Source: Maylandia zebra (lineage: Eukaryota; Chordata; Actinopteri; Cichliformes; Cichlidae). Taken from it: a stretch of 64,000 nucleotides of DNA. Shown here in pieces: positions 48,401 through 60,026 of the stretch. The translations under genes and the position numbers were made by a program. Each line of letters opens with the position of its first letter. Within the stretch, counting starts at the first letter, position 1. The DNA is taken from positions 20,371,286 through 20,435,285 of the forward strand of contig NC_135176.1 of assembly GCF_041146795.1 (NCBI RefSeq). Reading direction: 5' to 3'. The notes beneath the pieces are model-generated. The model was not told the origin of the DNA. It worked only from the letters and a program-made list of their open reading frames with translations, and did no database searches.

Positions 48401-51400
48401 TGTGGCCCCTCCACTGCTGTTGGCACTGCCCACTGATTGGGTGCTGGGTGACACGTTAGGTGTCTGAATGTCGATCACTTTGTGACCGTCCTCCTAGACA
48501 GAATACATCAACACAATGTAGATGATTATGGTTAGTATAATACACACAAGGTTCACTTTGCTAGTACTATGTCAGACTCTTTTTTTGTTTTTGCCTTCAG
48601 AGCTTCCTTAATCCTTATTAGCAGCGATTCAACAAGGTGCTGGCGATTTTCCTCAAAGGATTTTGTCTATGTTGACATGGTAGCAGATTTGTCAGCTGCA
48701 CATCTAGTATTACTTGTTCCACCACATACCAAAGGTGCTCTATTGGATTGAGATCTGGTTACTACGGAGGCCATTTGAGTGCAGTGAACTCATTGTCATG
48801 TTCAAGAAGCCAGTTAGAGTTGCTGGTGGGAACAGCCATCAAAAGATGGGTACACTGCAGTCATAAATACTCAGGCAGGCTGTGGTGTTTAAACAATACC
48901 CAGTGGTATCAAGGGGTATGCCAAGAAAACATCCCCCACATCCTTACACCACCACCAACCTGAACCATCCATATAGGCAGGATGGATCCATGGTTTTATG
49001 AGACCAGATCAGATCATATCTTCTTTTGTCCAAAAGCGATTAAGGTTGTCCTCAAAGCTGGATGTGTTATGCTCTTCTGCATACCATGGTTGTAACGAGT
49101 GGTTTTTTTTTTTTAAATTACTGTTGTCTTCCTATCAGCTTGAAGCAGTCTGGTCATTCTCTTCTGACATCAACGAGGCATTTTCTCCCAGAGAACTGCA
49201 TCTTGCTGGATATTTTCTCTGTAACCCTAGAGATGGTTGTGTGGGAAAGTGCCCGTCTGGCACTAACAACCATGCTACATGCAAAGTCTCCTCACCTTTC
49301 TTCCCCATTCTGATGCTTGGTTTGAACTTCAGCAGGTTATCTTGACCATGTCTACATTCTTTAACTCATCTAAATGAGTTGCTGCCATATTATTGCCCAG
49401 TTTAATAGTTTCATTAATGAGAATTTTATTAGATATAAATAACAAAGCATCCAGTGAGTGTGTATTTCAAGGGTTAATCTTCCTTTAAATTGTTACTATC
49501 AAATGAAAGGCCAGGATGGTTTGTTTGAGAATAAACTCCACTGCAGGAGTGCAGTATGTAGACTGAGAGTTCATTTCTATTCTGTGTGCATCTCTGTACA
49601 CTACAGAGAAACAGCGTATTTCACTGTACTGCAGAATTAATTAATTCAACTTTAACAACAGTGTGGAGGGCAGAAAGTCTTAAGACACCGAGGTCTACAT
49701 GGTTCACACACGTGAACGGATTTCAGAGTGTTTCACTAGCATAGAAGACAAAAGAACCTAAAAGCACAGGCAATCATATTGTGGTTGAATCCCTGCAATA
49801 GTTCTGGCACGTGGTATGTATGAACTGTGCAAACCTGTCCACAGTATGTGGACAGGTTTGACTCACCTTGTGTTGCTGCAGTCGGTTGTCCTCCGTCTTG
49901 TCTTCCATGCGGCTGAGAGAGATCCCCGTGCTGGAGAGAGATGACACTGCACTGGACAAGGTGCTGGATCTTAAGGTAAGACACACACCCGCAAACACAC
50001 ACAGGGTTTACAGGTCTCTTTAAATTTCTTTTTCTTTTTGGGGGGGATATTCTTTACTTTACTCTTTGATACTTTTTAACAACACCATGTAAAGCTAAAA
50101 AAAAAACCCCATTTAGTTATCTGGGCACCATCAGCATGACCCACGGTTGAAATGTTTCAAAGTAGTGATCAGAAACGAACTTTGAGTAAAATTTGATTGT
50201 AAGTATCATTTAAGCAACAGCATATGATGCATGTAGGTAAAATGCAAGTTTTATGTTTGCTATAAGAGAAACTGTAAAAATCTGGCAGTAGTAAAATTCA
50301 TGGTGGCAGATCAGCAGTACACCATGGTTGCTGTAGTGCTAATGCTGGTAGCAGTAAGGGAAAGAACAGCTGTAGCAGAAATAATAGTTTTAAAAGTAGC
50401 ATTAAGTGAGTGATGCAGCAGGCCTGAGGTGCCTGTCTGTGATCTGATCATACCTGCTGGCGGTGGAGAGGTCCTTGAGCTTCCTGCCTTCCAGAGAAGC
50501 TAGATGCTGCTCCAGAGCCTCCAGGAGAGAACTGGGAGCCTGAGGGGGGTGGGGTTCAGCAGATTACAACCATGGGCAAGTAGGCAAATTGGGGCACTTA
50601 GCTCGCTTTTCCCTCCTCTCCTCACTTCTCATTTCATCTCTCTCTCACACACACAAAGCAGCAGCAAAATTTAGACATCACCCTCAAATTCACTATCTAC
50701 TCTATGACAGCTCTTTGTTCTGTTTTTTTGTTTTTTTCATTTGGTTTCATCAGGTTTGGTTGGCCAGCATGCACATGTTAGCTTTGGATCATGCAAGCGA
50801 GTCCACAGCAGGACTGACAGGTCGGGACAGAGCAGAGCATCATCGCTGCGGGGCTCCAGAGTCGAAACACAACAAACACGTCTGTGAACCATCTAACGAG
50901 CCCATGCAGAGGCCAGCAGTGCACAAATGCTCTCGTAAACACACACACTTACACACGCATACACAGAAAGAAAATCACTATCCAAAATTTAAGAGTTAAC
51001 TTGTGGATTCCACAGTGAGATTCATGTGTTAGTGGTTTGATTGGCTGAGGAAGTAATCACTGGAGCTAAGCACCAAAACTGTGTCCCGCTGGAAGCCAAG
51101 GAAGTTAACTCAGTCAAATGTAAACATCTGGTGAAAAAACCAGGTATACACATCGAACAGCTGGCCTGCACTCATTACTGGAAAACAAAAAGGATGGATG
51201 GGTTCATTTGGACCACATGTGATACCACAGTTTTCACCCAGAGCTTTACATTTCAGCACCAGAGAACACAAGGCAAACACAACAGGCAAAGAAAAGATTT
51301 CTCATATACTTATTTTAAGGGGGAAAGAGAGTAAAATGCGAATTCTGGGCATCCTTCTTCAGAGAAATCTAGAATATGCTAAAAGTTTAAAATTAAAACA

Positions 51401-54400
51401 GACACATATCTAGAGCTTAGTAAAGGCATGGTTCACTATGTTGTTGAATAAGGGCATATAAGGTCTTCATAAGCACTACAAACACGACATAAATGTAGAA
51501 AAGAAAAAGAAAAAACAACTTTTTTCCATTTAAGTTTTTTTTGTCACATTGTTAAAATCCAATGAAAAGGATAAGCTGTATTCAAGGACCATAGCATAGT
51601 ATGCAGTACTTATGATGGCATTATGTACACCTATCCAAGTCATATTTGCAGAAACCTATTTAACAAAAACCATTCGCTGCTCTCCCCACAGCTAATAATA
51701 CAAAGGGACATAATCTGTTCAGAAAGTGATGTGAACACTGCTTAGATGGACAAAAGCCTATTTCATAAAGTTGTGCTGACTTTTTTTTGTATGATAAGCC
51801 TTTGAGTCAACAGACAAGCTTTGATATTTACACTGGGAAAATGCCTGAAAGACTGCCAGAAAAAATTCTGACATATTATATGCCCCAGTCTAAAATTAAT
51901 CTGAAAAAAGAGAGAGAGAGAGACTGAAAACTTTTGTGGCTGTGCTGCATAAAAACTGATTTAAAAAAATCTTACCTTAGAGTAAAATTTGTTCTGCAAG
52001 GATTCAGATAGGAAAACAGGACTAAAAATTGTCAGGGGGGGGGGGGGGGGGGGGGAAATGCTGCTTTCAGGCTAGTTGCATGTGTCCTCTCTATTCTCGA
52101 TTCAGACAGAAAAGGAGACAAAGTGAAGGAGTTAAGGAGAGTGAAGAAGAGAGGAGGAGAACGGGGCAGCTGCAGTGTGGGCAGGTCTGTAGGGTGAGTA
52201 GGGAACGGGAGCGTTTAGAATGAAGCATTATGGGACTGACTTTGACGGATTTAATACACTGGTTGACTGACTGGTTGATTGACTGATTGAGATGAGATGT
52301 AGACTGACCTGTGTGAGATCGGGGCTGTCGCCCTGATCTATCCCAACTCGCTGTGTCACAAAAAAAGGAAGGAGGGATAGGGGGAGGGAGGAGGGAGGCA
52401 AAATAAAAATAAAACCAAATGTAACAATAAATCAGGGAATAACCAAAAAAAGAAAGAAAGAAAGAAACCCAATAGACCACATAGTAATAAAAAATAAAGG
52501 GAAGAGGCGTGTTGAAGGAAGAAGAGGAAGAGGAGGAGGAGGGAGAAAGAAGAATCAAACCCAAGCATTCATTACTTCATGCAGTGGCTGTAAAGGAAAA
52601 CAAAGAAAAGACAACAGAGGAGGAAGGCGCATGCACACGCATACAAACACCTATATATATGTATATATATATACACGCACACGCACACAGTACATGTACA
52701 CACACACACTTATAAATACACACACGATGAGATCTGGTTGGAAATGAAAGCTGAGCACAACGACTGTTTAGACAGGCAGGGCACAGAGGGCAGACAACAG
52801 GTCATGTGACTGCAAGATAAGAAACATCCAAAAGGAAGACACTCAACTAATGTTGACTTTGAACAGAAAGAAGAAGGGGAGGGGGAGCACAGATGACACA
52901 CAAACAGACAAACACATTTTGTTAGACAGGTAAAATGAATGGGTCCTTAAAGTCAACGTTAGTCTTTCTTTCTTTTTCCTTTTTTTTCTCTCTTTCTTTG
53001 GGATCAAGTGGCTGCATCCCAAACCTTCTTCCAAATGGGAACGAAACCAAGCAGCGAGGCAGCTTTTGAAGATGTACACGATTACTCTGCGCAGTCTACA
53101 GATCATAAAACTGTTTATATTTATTGTGAAGCCCAGCAAGAGCTGTTAACGGAGTAACAGCCATTTAAAAATAAAAGAAACTTCTATTTATTAACAAAAC
53201 AAAAAAAAGAAATAGGGTGGAAATTAAGCTATTAGAACAAGAGAAAGAGATAGTGATAGAAAAAGAGCTTGCTTGGGCATGCAGTGCAGGCATGTGAACA
53301 GGCAGCACACGAGGGGTCTCTCAACTGGAAGCTCTACATGAGTGTCTCTCTGATAGCCTATAAGAGTCTGGCGTTAATGACTGCCTTGAAGTAAACCCCT
53401 CCCTAGGCCAGGGCAAGAGAGGGACAGAAACAGGAGAAGATCTAGTGCAAAAAAGAGACTTGGAAGATTAAAGAGAAGAAGCTCCCGGAGGCTGATCTGC
53501 GGTCAGTTTAGGTCTGAGAAGACTGACCGTAAATCAGTTCCTGGGGTAACAGAAGTCTGGAGCAAATCTCAACAGGTTCAAGTGCGCTTTTCTGCAGATT
53601 AAATTTCTCCTGAGTGACAGGACGAAATGAGAAAGGAGCATTTAATATATTTATATAAAATCAGAGAGGAAGGAAGGCCGTTGAGATTCGCTCCAAATAG
53701 ATATTCCCATCGTCTTTACAGGTGTTTAACTCCATCGAAGAGCGGCAGGACAAACGGACGTTACCTCCGCCACTTTGAGAAACTCGGACAGTTTGGTCAT
53801 CCTGTTGAGGAAGGTCTTGTAGATCTCCAAAGCTTCTTTGCACTGGTTCTTCTTCATGTCAAAGTATTTCTCTGCGTGCCAGAAGACGAGAAACAGCTCA
53901 AAAACAGAATTTACTTTGACCTGCAGCAGTGTATACTGTAAAAAACAACTTTTAAAAATCTATCTGGTACTGATTTTCCCTGTTAGGCCTGTCCAATTCT
54001 TGTCCATGCAGGATGAAATTAATTTTCATTAAGACTCCCACTTACAATAAAATCATAGAGTCTGATGGTCTCTTATCAGACCCTCACACCTCACTGCCTT
54101 AATAATTAATGGAAGAAAAGAAGTTGATCATTACACAGTGGCCCTTAATTGAACTCTGGAAGACAGTGGGAGGAAAAATTGATTTTCTCTAAAGAAGGAT
54201 TAAGTGGAGTTGGATGGAGTCACAGTCTTGTGATCTTGACATCAGAGGAAAATTACCACATAAATATAGAACGAACTAAAGCTAGATGAACTCAGGATCT
54301 GCCGTGTCGTGCGTACCCAACATGTTGATGACGCCTTCGTTATAAGCGGCAAACAACCGTATGGAGTCTTTAAACAGCAACATGAAGGCTGTGTTGATCA

Positions 54401-57400
54401 CTCCGTTCGTCAGCTCGTTGGAGTTTGGCTGGACGATAGGAGGAACGAACGAGAGATGAGATATTGAAGTGACAGCTACAATTGCTTACATTAAAGGGTT
54501 TGGAGCGATTAAGGCAGATGTTTACCTGGAAATCCAGCAGTGCATCCAGCTGGTTCTGAATGATGGGCAAAGTCTTAATCAGCTTCTCTGTGTTCATGGT
54601 GCGCATCACACCATCAGCCCTAAGAATCACACAGGAGAACACACGCAGAACTCATCAAGCCTGTAGAGGAAGTGATGTACTGAAAATCAAGAGTATGTAA
54701 CTTCCTCCTCTGTGGTCTTCCTCTTTTTGTCTTACCTGGCCAGCTTCATTTTCAGCATCAAACATATCCACTAGCCCTCCTTTGCACGTGTCAAACAGTC
54801 TCTGCCTCGCTTCTCTAACTTTATCTCCGAACTGGTCGTCCTGAGCTGTCTCGCTGATGTATTCATTTCTGATCTGGTCCATTTTGGTCACTCTCAGTGA
54901 AAATCTGAGCATCTTCATCTCTGCCTCTGGTCTTTTTGTTAGTGGCATCTCTAAACCATACTTTACAACTGTTCCCTCCTCTTCTTCCTCTTCTCTCTGG
55001 AGCATACCTCCACTTCTCCAGGCTCTCTTCCAACTCCTCCCTACTCTCACTACAGGTCACACTATCATCTGCAAACACTATAATCCACTGAAGGTCCTGC
55101 CTGACCTCATCTAACCCTGATGTAATCCCACTCTGACCTCCCCACTGAAAAATGTAAAAATGTCCTCACGCATGTCCTAAACCAACCTCACAATCATCCT
55201 TTGTTGGTTCAATACTTGTAATTGTTTTCCTTTGTTTGGTCTGTTATGACCACTAGCTTATAATTACAATGTTTTAAGATTGCAGTTATGATATACTGAC
55301 TCTAATACAGCATTTTAGCATCAAAGGCTGTTCAATTTCTTGCTCAACATTGTTCTAGAATATCACTAACAGCGACTCTAAGCTTTTATTACTCAAAGGC
55401 TCAGTTCATCTACTCTCTGTGCCCTTTTAGCTCTGTCTCTTTAAGGTCCTACTGTCTTCTGATTGGCTGCCCATATGCAAACAAAACTGTTGTGTTGCTC
55501 ATCTCAAACATAGGCACAAGACCACTTGACACAAAAATAGAAACCATTTTGAACACACTGTTTTTACAAGACATGCATTTGCCACTTGGGGCTGCAATGA
55601 CTACTTGTTAACATAAATGTACATTTAAGGAAAAATAGAAAATATATTTACTGTTTCTACTATACAGGTAAAGCAGAGGATAAACAACAGGCAAAGTGTT
55701 ACAAGCAAGAGTATCCTACCCTCTCTTCATTTTTGTGAAGTCCACCGCTGCTAGTCTGTAAGACATGGCTTTTTCATTCAGGTAGCGGCTGTAGCGTCTG
55801 ATGAAGGTTGACATGTTATACCCTGTAGGGCAGAGAGAGGGTGCTGCAGTTAGAGATTGATCAGCTTGACCAATTTTCACATTAGATTAAGAAGCTACAC
55901 TTATTTTAATTAAAAATATAGTCGCTTCTTTGCGACCAACCCGCATTTCCAGTGCTCATGCATTACCTTTACTCAGTTGTATATAGCATTCGTATTCTCT
56001 TTTTATCTTATTGTATATTTTTATTCTATTTTATTCTACTGTATATAGTATATTATTTTATTCTATTCTGTACAGCTGTGTACTGTATTTATTCTTATTG
56101 TATTCTAATTTTTGCGTCATAACTTTTGCACTGTCCACTTCCTGCTGTGACAAAACAAATTTCCCACGTGTGGGACTAATAAAGGTTATCTTATCTTATC
56201 TTATTTATCTTGTTTTCCTTTTGTATATATAATTAAAAAGTCACCAAGCATGTTTTTTTAATTTTCCGCACCCTTTGTAACAAACAAAGGGTACAGTCAT
56301 CTGTAGGTTTTTCAGATTTGGTCCGTCTGAGCAGCAGCTTATTGATAGCGCTACAGAGGCAGCGAGAGTCCGACATAAAGTCATTTTGTTAGATGTACAG
56401 CACTGCTGAGTCTACAAAGAGCCAAATGGCATTAAATCACCTTGTAGTGCAGCCTTATCTAGAAAGTTGTTGAGGTTGAAGAGTGTATTCCTGGAGGCAA
56501 GGTACTGCATCAATCTCTGAAGGAAAAAGAACAGAAGAATGAGTTAGTGATTTCTCTCTTTCTGTGACCTGACAGTTTCAAGTCAAGGCCAAACTGCCAC
56601 ATGGGCAGCCTGTATGTACACAAATGTTGCAGCTTTATCTGCATTTTTCAGAGGGTAATTGTGCTGGCTTGGGTGACGCAGGTAACGTTTGACAAAAAAA
56701 GTTCTTCTTTTTGCAAAGTTACATTTAAAAGTAATAAAATGTACCTTCCAGTTGAACTCTGTTTATTGTTTCGGTGCCTTTTTAATGCAGTAGTGTGACA
56801 AATAATATTACTGTGCACTGTAATATTATCTGTGCTTTCTGTGTGTTTTCAGTGAATTAAAATCTAGTGTTATTGTATTTATATGTTATCAATAATTAGA
56901 ATATCTGTGGCATCTTACTGTAAAGATCATAGCATATGTATATATTTGTGTATCTACCCTACCTATAATTATATATGAATGAAACCTTGCACAAACATCG
57001 TCACACGTGCAGCGATTTTTAGCATCTATATGTTTTTTTAAAAGATTTATTATAAATCACGATTCTTTTGATTTTCATATTCACCACCTCCCTGCAAATG
57101 TGACGTTATATTCTCCATTTGTGTTTGTTTCACATGTCTCAATCCACATACGTTGCTCGTACGTAATTTAAAGGTCACCAAAGTTTGTATCTGTGACAGA
57201 CTTTTGTTCATGTCACCACGGAAACTCGGAAGAAGAATTTGAAAAAGCACCACAGGCCTGGCATTTTGTGTATGCACTTTGCTAAGGCCTCAGTCATGCA
57301 GGTCTAGGAAAACCGTATTCCCTGAGCAGTTGGCAAGTGGTTTGCATAGAGGGTAAATGCTAAAAGGACTGGTCCTTATAGAGGGCTTTTCTACTGTACT

Positions 57401-60026
57401 GGAGCACTCCAAGCACTTTATACAATATGCTTTATTCATCCATTAATAAAAGGACTTTTTTTCTGCACCTAAGTGCTTTCTAGCTAACACTGGAGCTGCC
57501 AGAGATTGAACCACCAACCTTTCAATTATCTTGTTCTACCTTCTGAGCTACAGCCACCTCGTGGTGCTGCACCAAAAACCTTCTTGTGATTGCTTTGTTT
57601 GCTAGCAGGCTTCAACATTTGCCCATATATTTTGCACATATTTTACTGCTATGCTTTAAGGCTTCTCCACCACTCAGTGAGTAATTGTCGAGTGTTTATA
57701 GATATAGTGTAAATTGCTGTCAATGCCCAACGCTTGTTGCCCAAAGCGTTCATAACCCCTGTATACCTCTTTGCTCCAAATTTCAACTAACAATCTCCAG
57801 CAACTGCTCACCAAATGGTCAGGGATAACACATTTCTCATTAGTAACCAGTGGTTGCTATCAGCAGTGCACTCTCTAACCTGCACATGGCCAAATTCTAA
57901 GCTAGTCAGCATTAGCTGCTAACTTAGCAATTGGCGCTTGTTCAAAGTTGCATCTGATCTAAAAAAAAAACACAACATCTGCAACACAAAAGCAGATTTA
58001 AGGCTGCAAAAATTACACCACCATTTAATCATCAGTTATTATTCATCTCTGGCTCTCTTCCACAGTGTGTCTTTGTCCTGTCTTCCTCCCCTCACCCCTA
58101 ACCGGTCGCAGTAGATGGCCGCCTCTCGCTGAGCCTGGTTCTGTCAAGGTTTCTTCCTGTTAAAAGGAAGTTTTTTCTTCCCGCTGTCGCATCATATTAT
58201 TGTTGGGTTTTTTTTCCTGTTGTCTTTGCATTATTGTAGGGTCTTGACCTTACAATAAAAAATCACCTTGAAGCCACAGTTGTTGTGATTTGGTGCTATA
58301 AATTGAAAACGGCAAACATTAAAGCCAGTGGGTGACATCACTGTGTCTACAACAAAGTCTAATATACAGTCTACGGGTTTGACTAGCATCTTATAGTAGC
58401 CAGTGTTACCAAACTTGGGTATATTAGCTATCGCTGTGTAACTCACTTTCTTACTTGTTTCACTGACCGTTTGCCCCGTCTTTATTTGAAAGCTCTTGCC
58501 CTACTTTTTTTTTTGCCTTTTACTAATTTCACAGCCAAGAAGGAAACAGTGAAATAATCTTCCTGAAACTGTATGAAACAGACACACTGACATCCTTGAA
58601 AACTGTATCAGCATTCATAAACATGTCCAGGCTTGATGTAGTTTGTCTAGGTTGAGTTACCCAGGGGGAAAAGAAGCAGATTAACTTTCCTGTAACAACT
58701 GAAAGCAGGCAGACAATTAAGAGCTCAATGGAGAAAAAAGGCAGCCTCTGGAAAAAGCTACATGTATTTGTTTGGTTTATTTGAGTCGTGGTTGCCAGGG
58801 TGGATCAGGTCAGTCAGCTCGCTGTGGTGTTTTAACATTAAGAGCTGATTCATACGACTTTTCCTTGATCTAGCGTTCACAATCTGCCCTCACTACCAAT
58901 ACAAAACAACCCCTTCTTTCCTTAACTGATATCCCATTTGCAGCAAAACCCATTCCAGCATCCACTTTTTAAAAGGATCAGATCACGTTAAGCAAGCTTT
59001 GATGCCAATTCAGAGGCCTGTAAACACGCAGTCTTTCTGGCCAGGGTGAAAACCAGTGAGGAAAAAGCCAGGCTAAAAACGCCCAATTTAAACAACCCTG
59101 ACAAATTTTTAAAACATCATGTCACTGCTCATGTCACTGAAAGCTTTGTTGCTCACATGCTCTGAAAGGGTCATCGTCCCCGGAGTAATCGTTGCCACGG
59201 CACTTCTATCTAGTCTCAGAAGCTCATCTTTTAACATGTTTGATGTTTTTTGGTCGCTGCTCTCGCAGGGTGCGCAGTGGAGCACTGCGATTTGTCATAC
59301 TGGCCATTGAAATGTCAGCCGAGTATTTCATCTGTCCTTGCTGGACACATGGAAGACACGGTTTCAAAGAATCTCACTGAGGGTGCGTTGGAGAGAAATC
59401 TCTACAAAGTATTTAGGATCGATCAAAACACCAGCAAGCTCAGAGTCTCTCTCGTGCTCATTCACAGAGTATTAGACTGTACAGGAAATGGTTTGATCGT
59501 CATCTTTTGCTGCCTAGTGACAATTTGTGTAGTTAATTGATAACACACACAGGAGTCACTGGTAATGAGAGGTTATTTGGTGCCTTTTTCTATTGGAAGA
59601 GCAATACTGATAAATAGATGAATAAGCTTTTCTACATTTTTATTTAGAGCTTCGGCAGAGTCATTTTGGCCTTTCAAGTCACGTCCCACCACTCAGGAAA
59701 TGTTGACCTCAAAAAAACAGTGAGACGGATCATTTTAGAAGCACCATAGTGCGTTTTAGATCTCTTTAAAACAAGCGTTTTTTGTCAGGATGACAAATAA
59801 TTTTCCTGTTGTCACAAGATCAGAGGGGACAGACATCCTCCGAATTTCCCCGGGCATCCATACGTCGATGCGGGTTGACTCACCTCATTGCCGTACATCA
59901 TGAGGTGGTGTGTGGTGATGAGCGCTTTAAAAACCACAATCCAGCTGTTGCTAGTTGTGCGCTCCAGCAGTGTGTCTGCCAGGTGGGGGATGCTGACGTT
60001 CAGCTCATTGGTGCAGTGGATCAGGT
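42433..60026 (-). CDS. picalm: PICALM-family clathrin-assembly protein (5' partial)
   Basis: Eighteen minus-strand exons join in phase to 532 residues plus stop: 60026-59884, 56516-56441, 55822-55720, 54619-54526, 54428-54317, 53871-53765, 52350-52309, 50539-50454, 49969-49867, 48493-48360, 48121-48024, 47796-47683, 47571-47541, 47400-47259, 46271-46248, 45874-45818, 45638-45519 and 42447-42433. The first coding exon (ANTH start with the lipid-binding lysines) lies beyond the right edge. Exons from 60026 to 53765 encode the ANTH domain ([49 protein letters not shown]). The unstructured tail carries [14 protein letters not shown], a NPF motif (RPTNPFGP) and ends MHFM. PICALM proteins bind PtdIns(4,5)P2, clathrin and AP-2 and sort R-SNAREs during endocytosis. 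The sequence is nearer PICALM than AP180, but lacks the Glu/Lys-rich EEEQARLK segment after the ANTH domain, so it may be a divergent teleost PICALM-like paralogue. Confidence 0.88.
43890..44183 (+). mobile_element. tRNA-derived SINE in picalm-like last intron
   Basis: The head looks like a tRNA, with an A-box-like GTGGCTCAAGAGTTGGG and a B box GGTTCGAGCCC at 43942-43952. A body with the motif CCTTGGGCAAGACACTTCACCC follows, and the tail AAAGCGCTATATAAATAC resembles the L2 tail at 15540. This is the design of fish SINEs mobilised by L2-class LINEs. It could be related to the cichlid AFC family, but I cannot confirm that. Confidence 0.78.
44184..44951 (-). mobile_element. Degenerate Tc1-like transposon, interrupted by a MITE
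   Basis: The minus strand has broken transposase pieces: an N-terminal start resembling [12 protein letters not shown] near 44640 and a linker to catalytic piece ([10 protein letters not shown]) near 44290. The part at 44870-44950 resembles a transposon 3' end. The frame is lost. The MITE at 44952-45378 sits at its edge. Confidence 0.6.
44952..45378. mobile_element. hAT-like MITE, 427 bp
   Basis: The inverted ends share CGTTCTCACTCCC followed by GCGTAACAT with few mismatches. The 8-bp sequence GTCTTTGT is found on both sides (44944-44951 and 45379-45386). The right end reads CAGAG outward, a hAT-type terminus; the left end seems to have lost or changed two or three terminal bases. The core includes telomere-like GGTTAGGTTTAGGG. 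There is no coding capacity. Confidence 0.8.
48575..49440 (-). mobile_element. Tc1-like transposase pseudogene in picalm-like intron
   Basis: On the minus strand this is a nearly full-length but broken Tc1/mariner transposase of the DD34E type. The C-terminal block (EHDNEF...KWPP, two in-frame stops, then [10 protein letters not shown], about 48720-48800) is clear, and the start region with the first helix-turn-helix is near 49330. Internal deletions and stops show it is inactive. Confidence 0.8.
49830..49860 (-). repeat. Perfect 13-bp hairpin directly after a picalm-like 5' splice site
   Basis: The arms 49830-49842 and 49848-49860 are exact reverse complements with a 5-nt loop. On the transcript strand the hairpin begins right after GTGAGT, the donor of the exon 49969-49867. 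Confidence 0.9.
52035..52055. repeat. G21 homopolymer
   Basis: Twenty-one consecutive G on the plus strand (C on the picalm-like transcript) lie in the intron just before exon 52350-52309. A tract this long is prone to slippage and G-quadruplex formation. Confidence 0.95.
54700..55130 (-). mobile_element. RTE-type LINE reverse-transcriptase fragment
   Basis: The minus strand has the catalytic motif ([18 protein letters not shown]) near 55075, then the C-terminal block ([12 protein letters not shown]...[14 protein letters not shown]). The stretch between them is shorter than in full RTE elements, so it has an internal deletion. It lies in the intron between exons 55822-55720 and 54619-54526, in the same orientation as the host gene. 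Confidence 0.78.
55940..56215 (+). repeat. LINE-like 3' tail with TTATC repeat
   Basis: A T/A-rich stretch ends with CACGTGTGGGACTAATAAAGG and then TTATCTTATCTTATC. This resembles the 3' ends of Rex/CR1-like LINEs in fish. There is no coding part. Confidence 0.55.
57365..57560 (-). mobile_element. Degenerate tRNA-related SINE-like repeat
   Basis: Read on the minus strand, the head (GGCTGTAGCTCAGAAGGTAGA ... GGTTCAATC) has recognisable A- and B-box-like parts. The body then runs to AAAGTGCTTGGAGTGCTCC and a related ending. Many small changes indicate an old copy. Confidence 0.6.
58040..58310 (+). repeat. LINE-like 3' UTR fragment
   Basis: A known-looking fish repeat: GCCTGGTTCTGTCAAGGTTTC, TTCCTGTTAAAAGGAAGTTTT, and at the end GTGATTTGGTGCTATAAAT, which resembles the L2-type tails elsewhere in the window. 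It is non-coding and degenerate. Confidence 0.55.

Noticed and set aside
54655-55050. 131-codon minus-strand frame as a host gene
   Set aside because: It matches the C-terminal part of an RTE-type LINE reverse transcriptase with an internal deletion.
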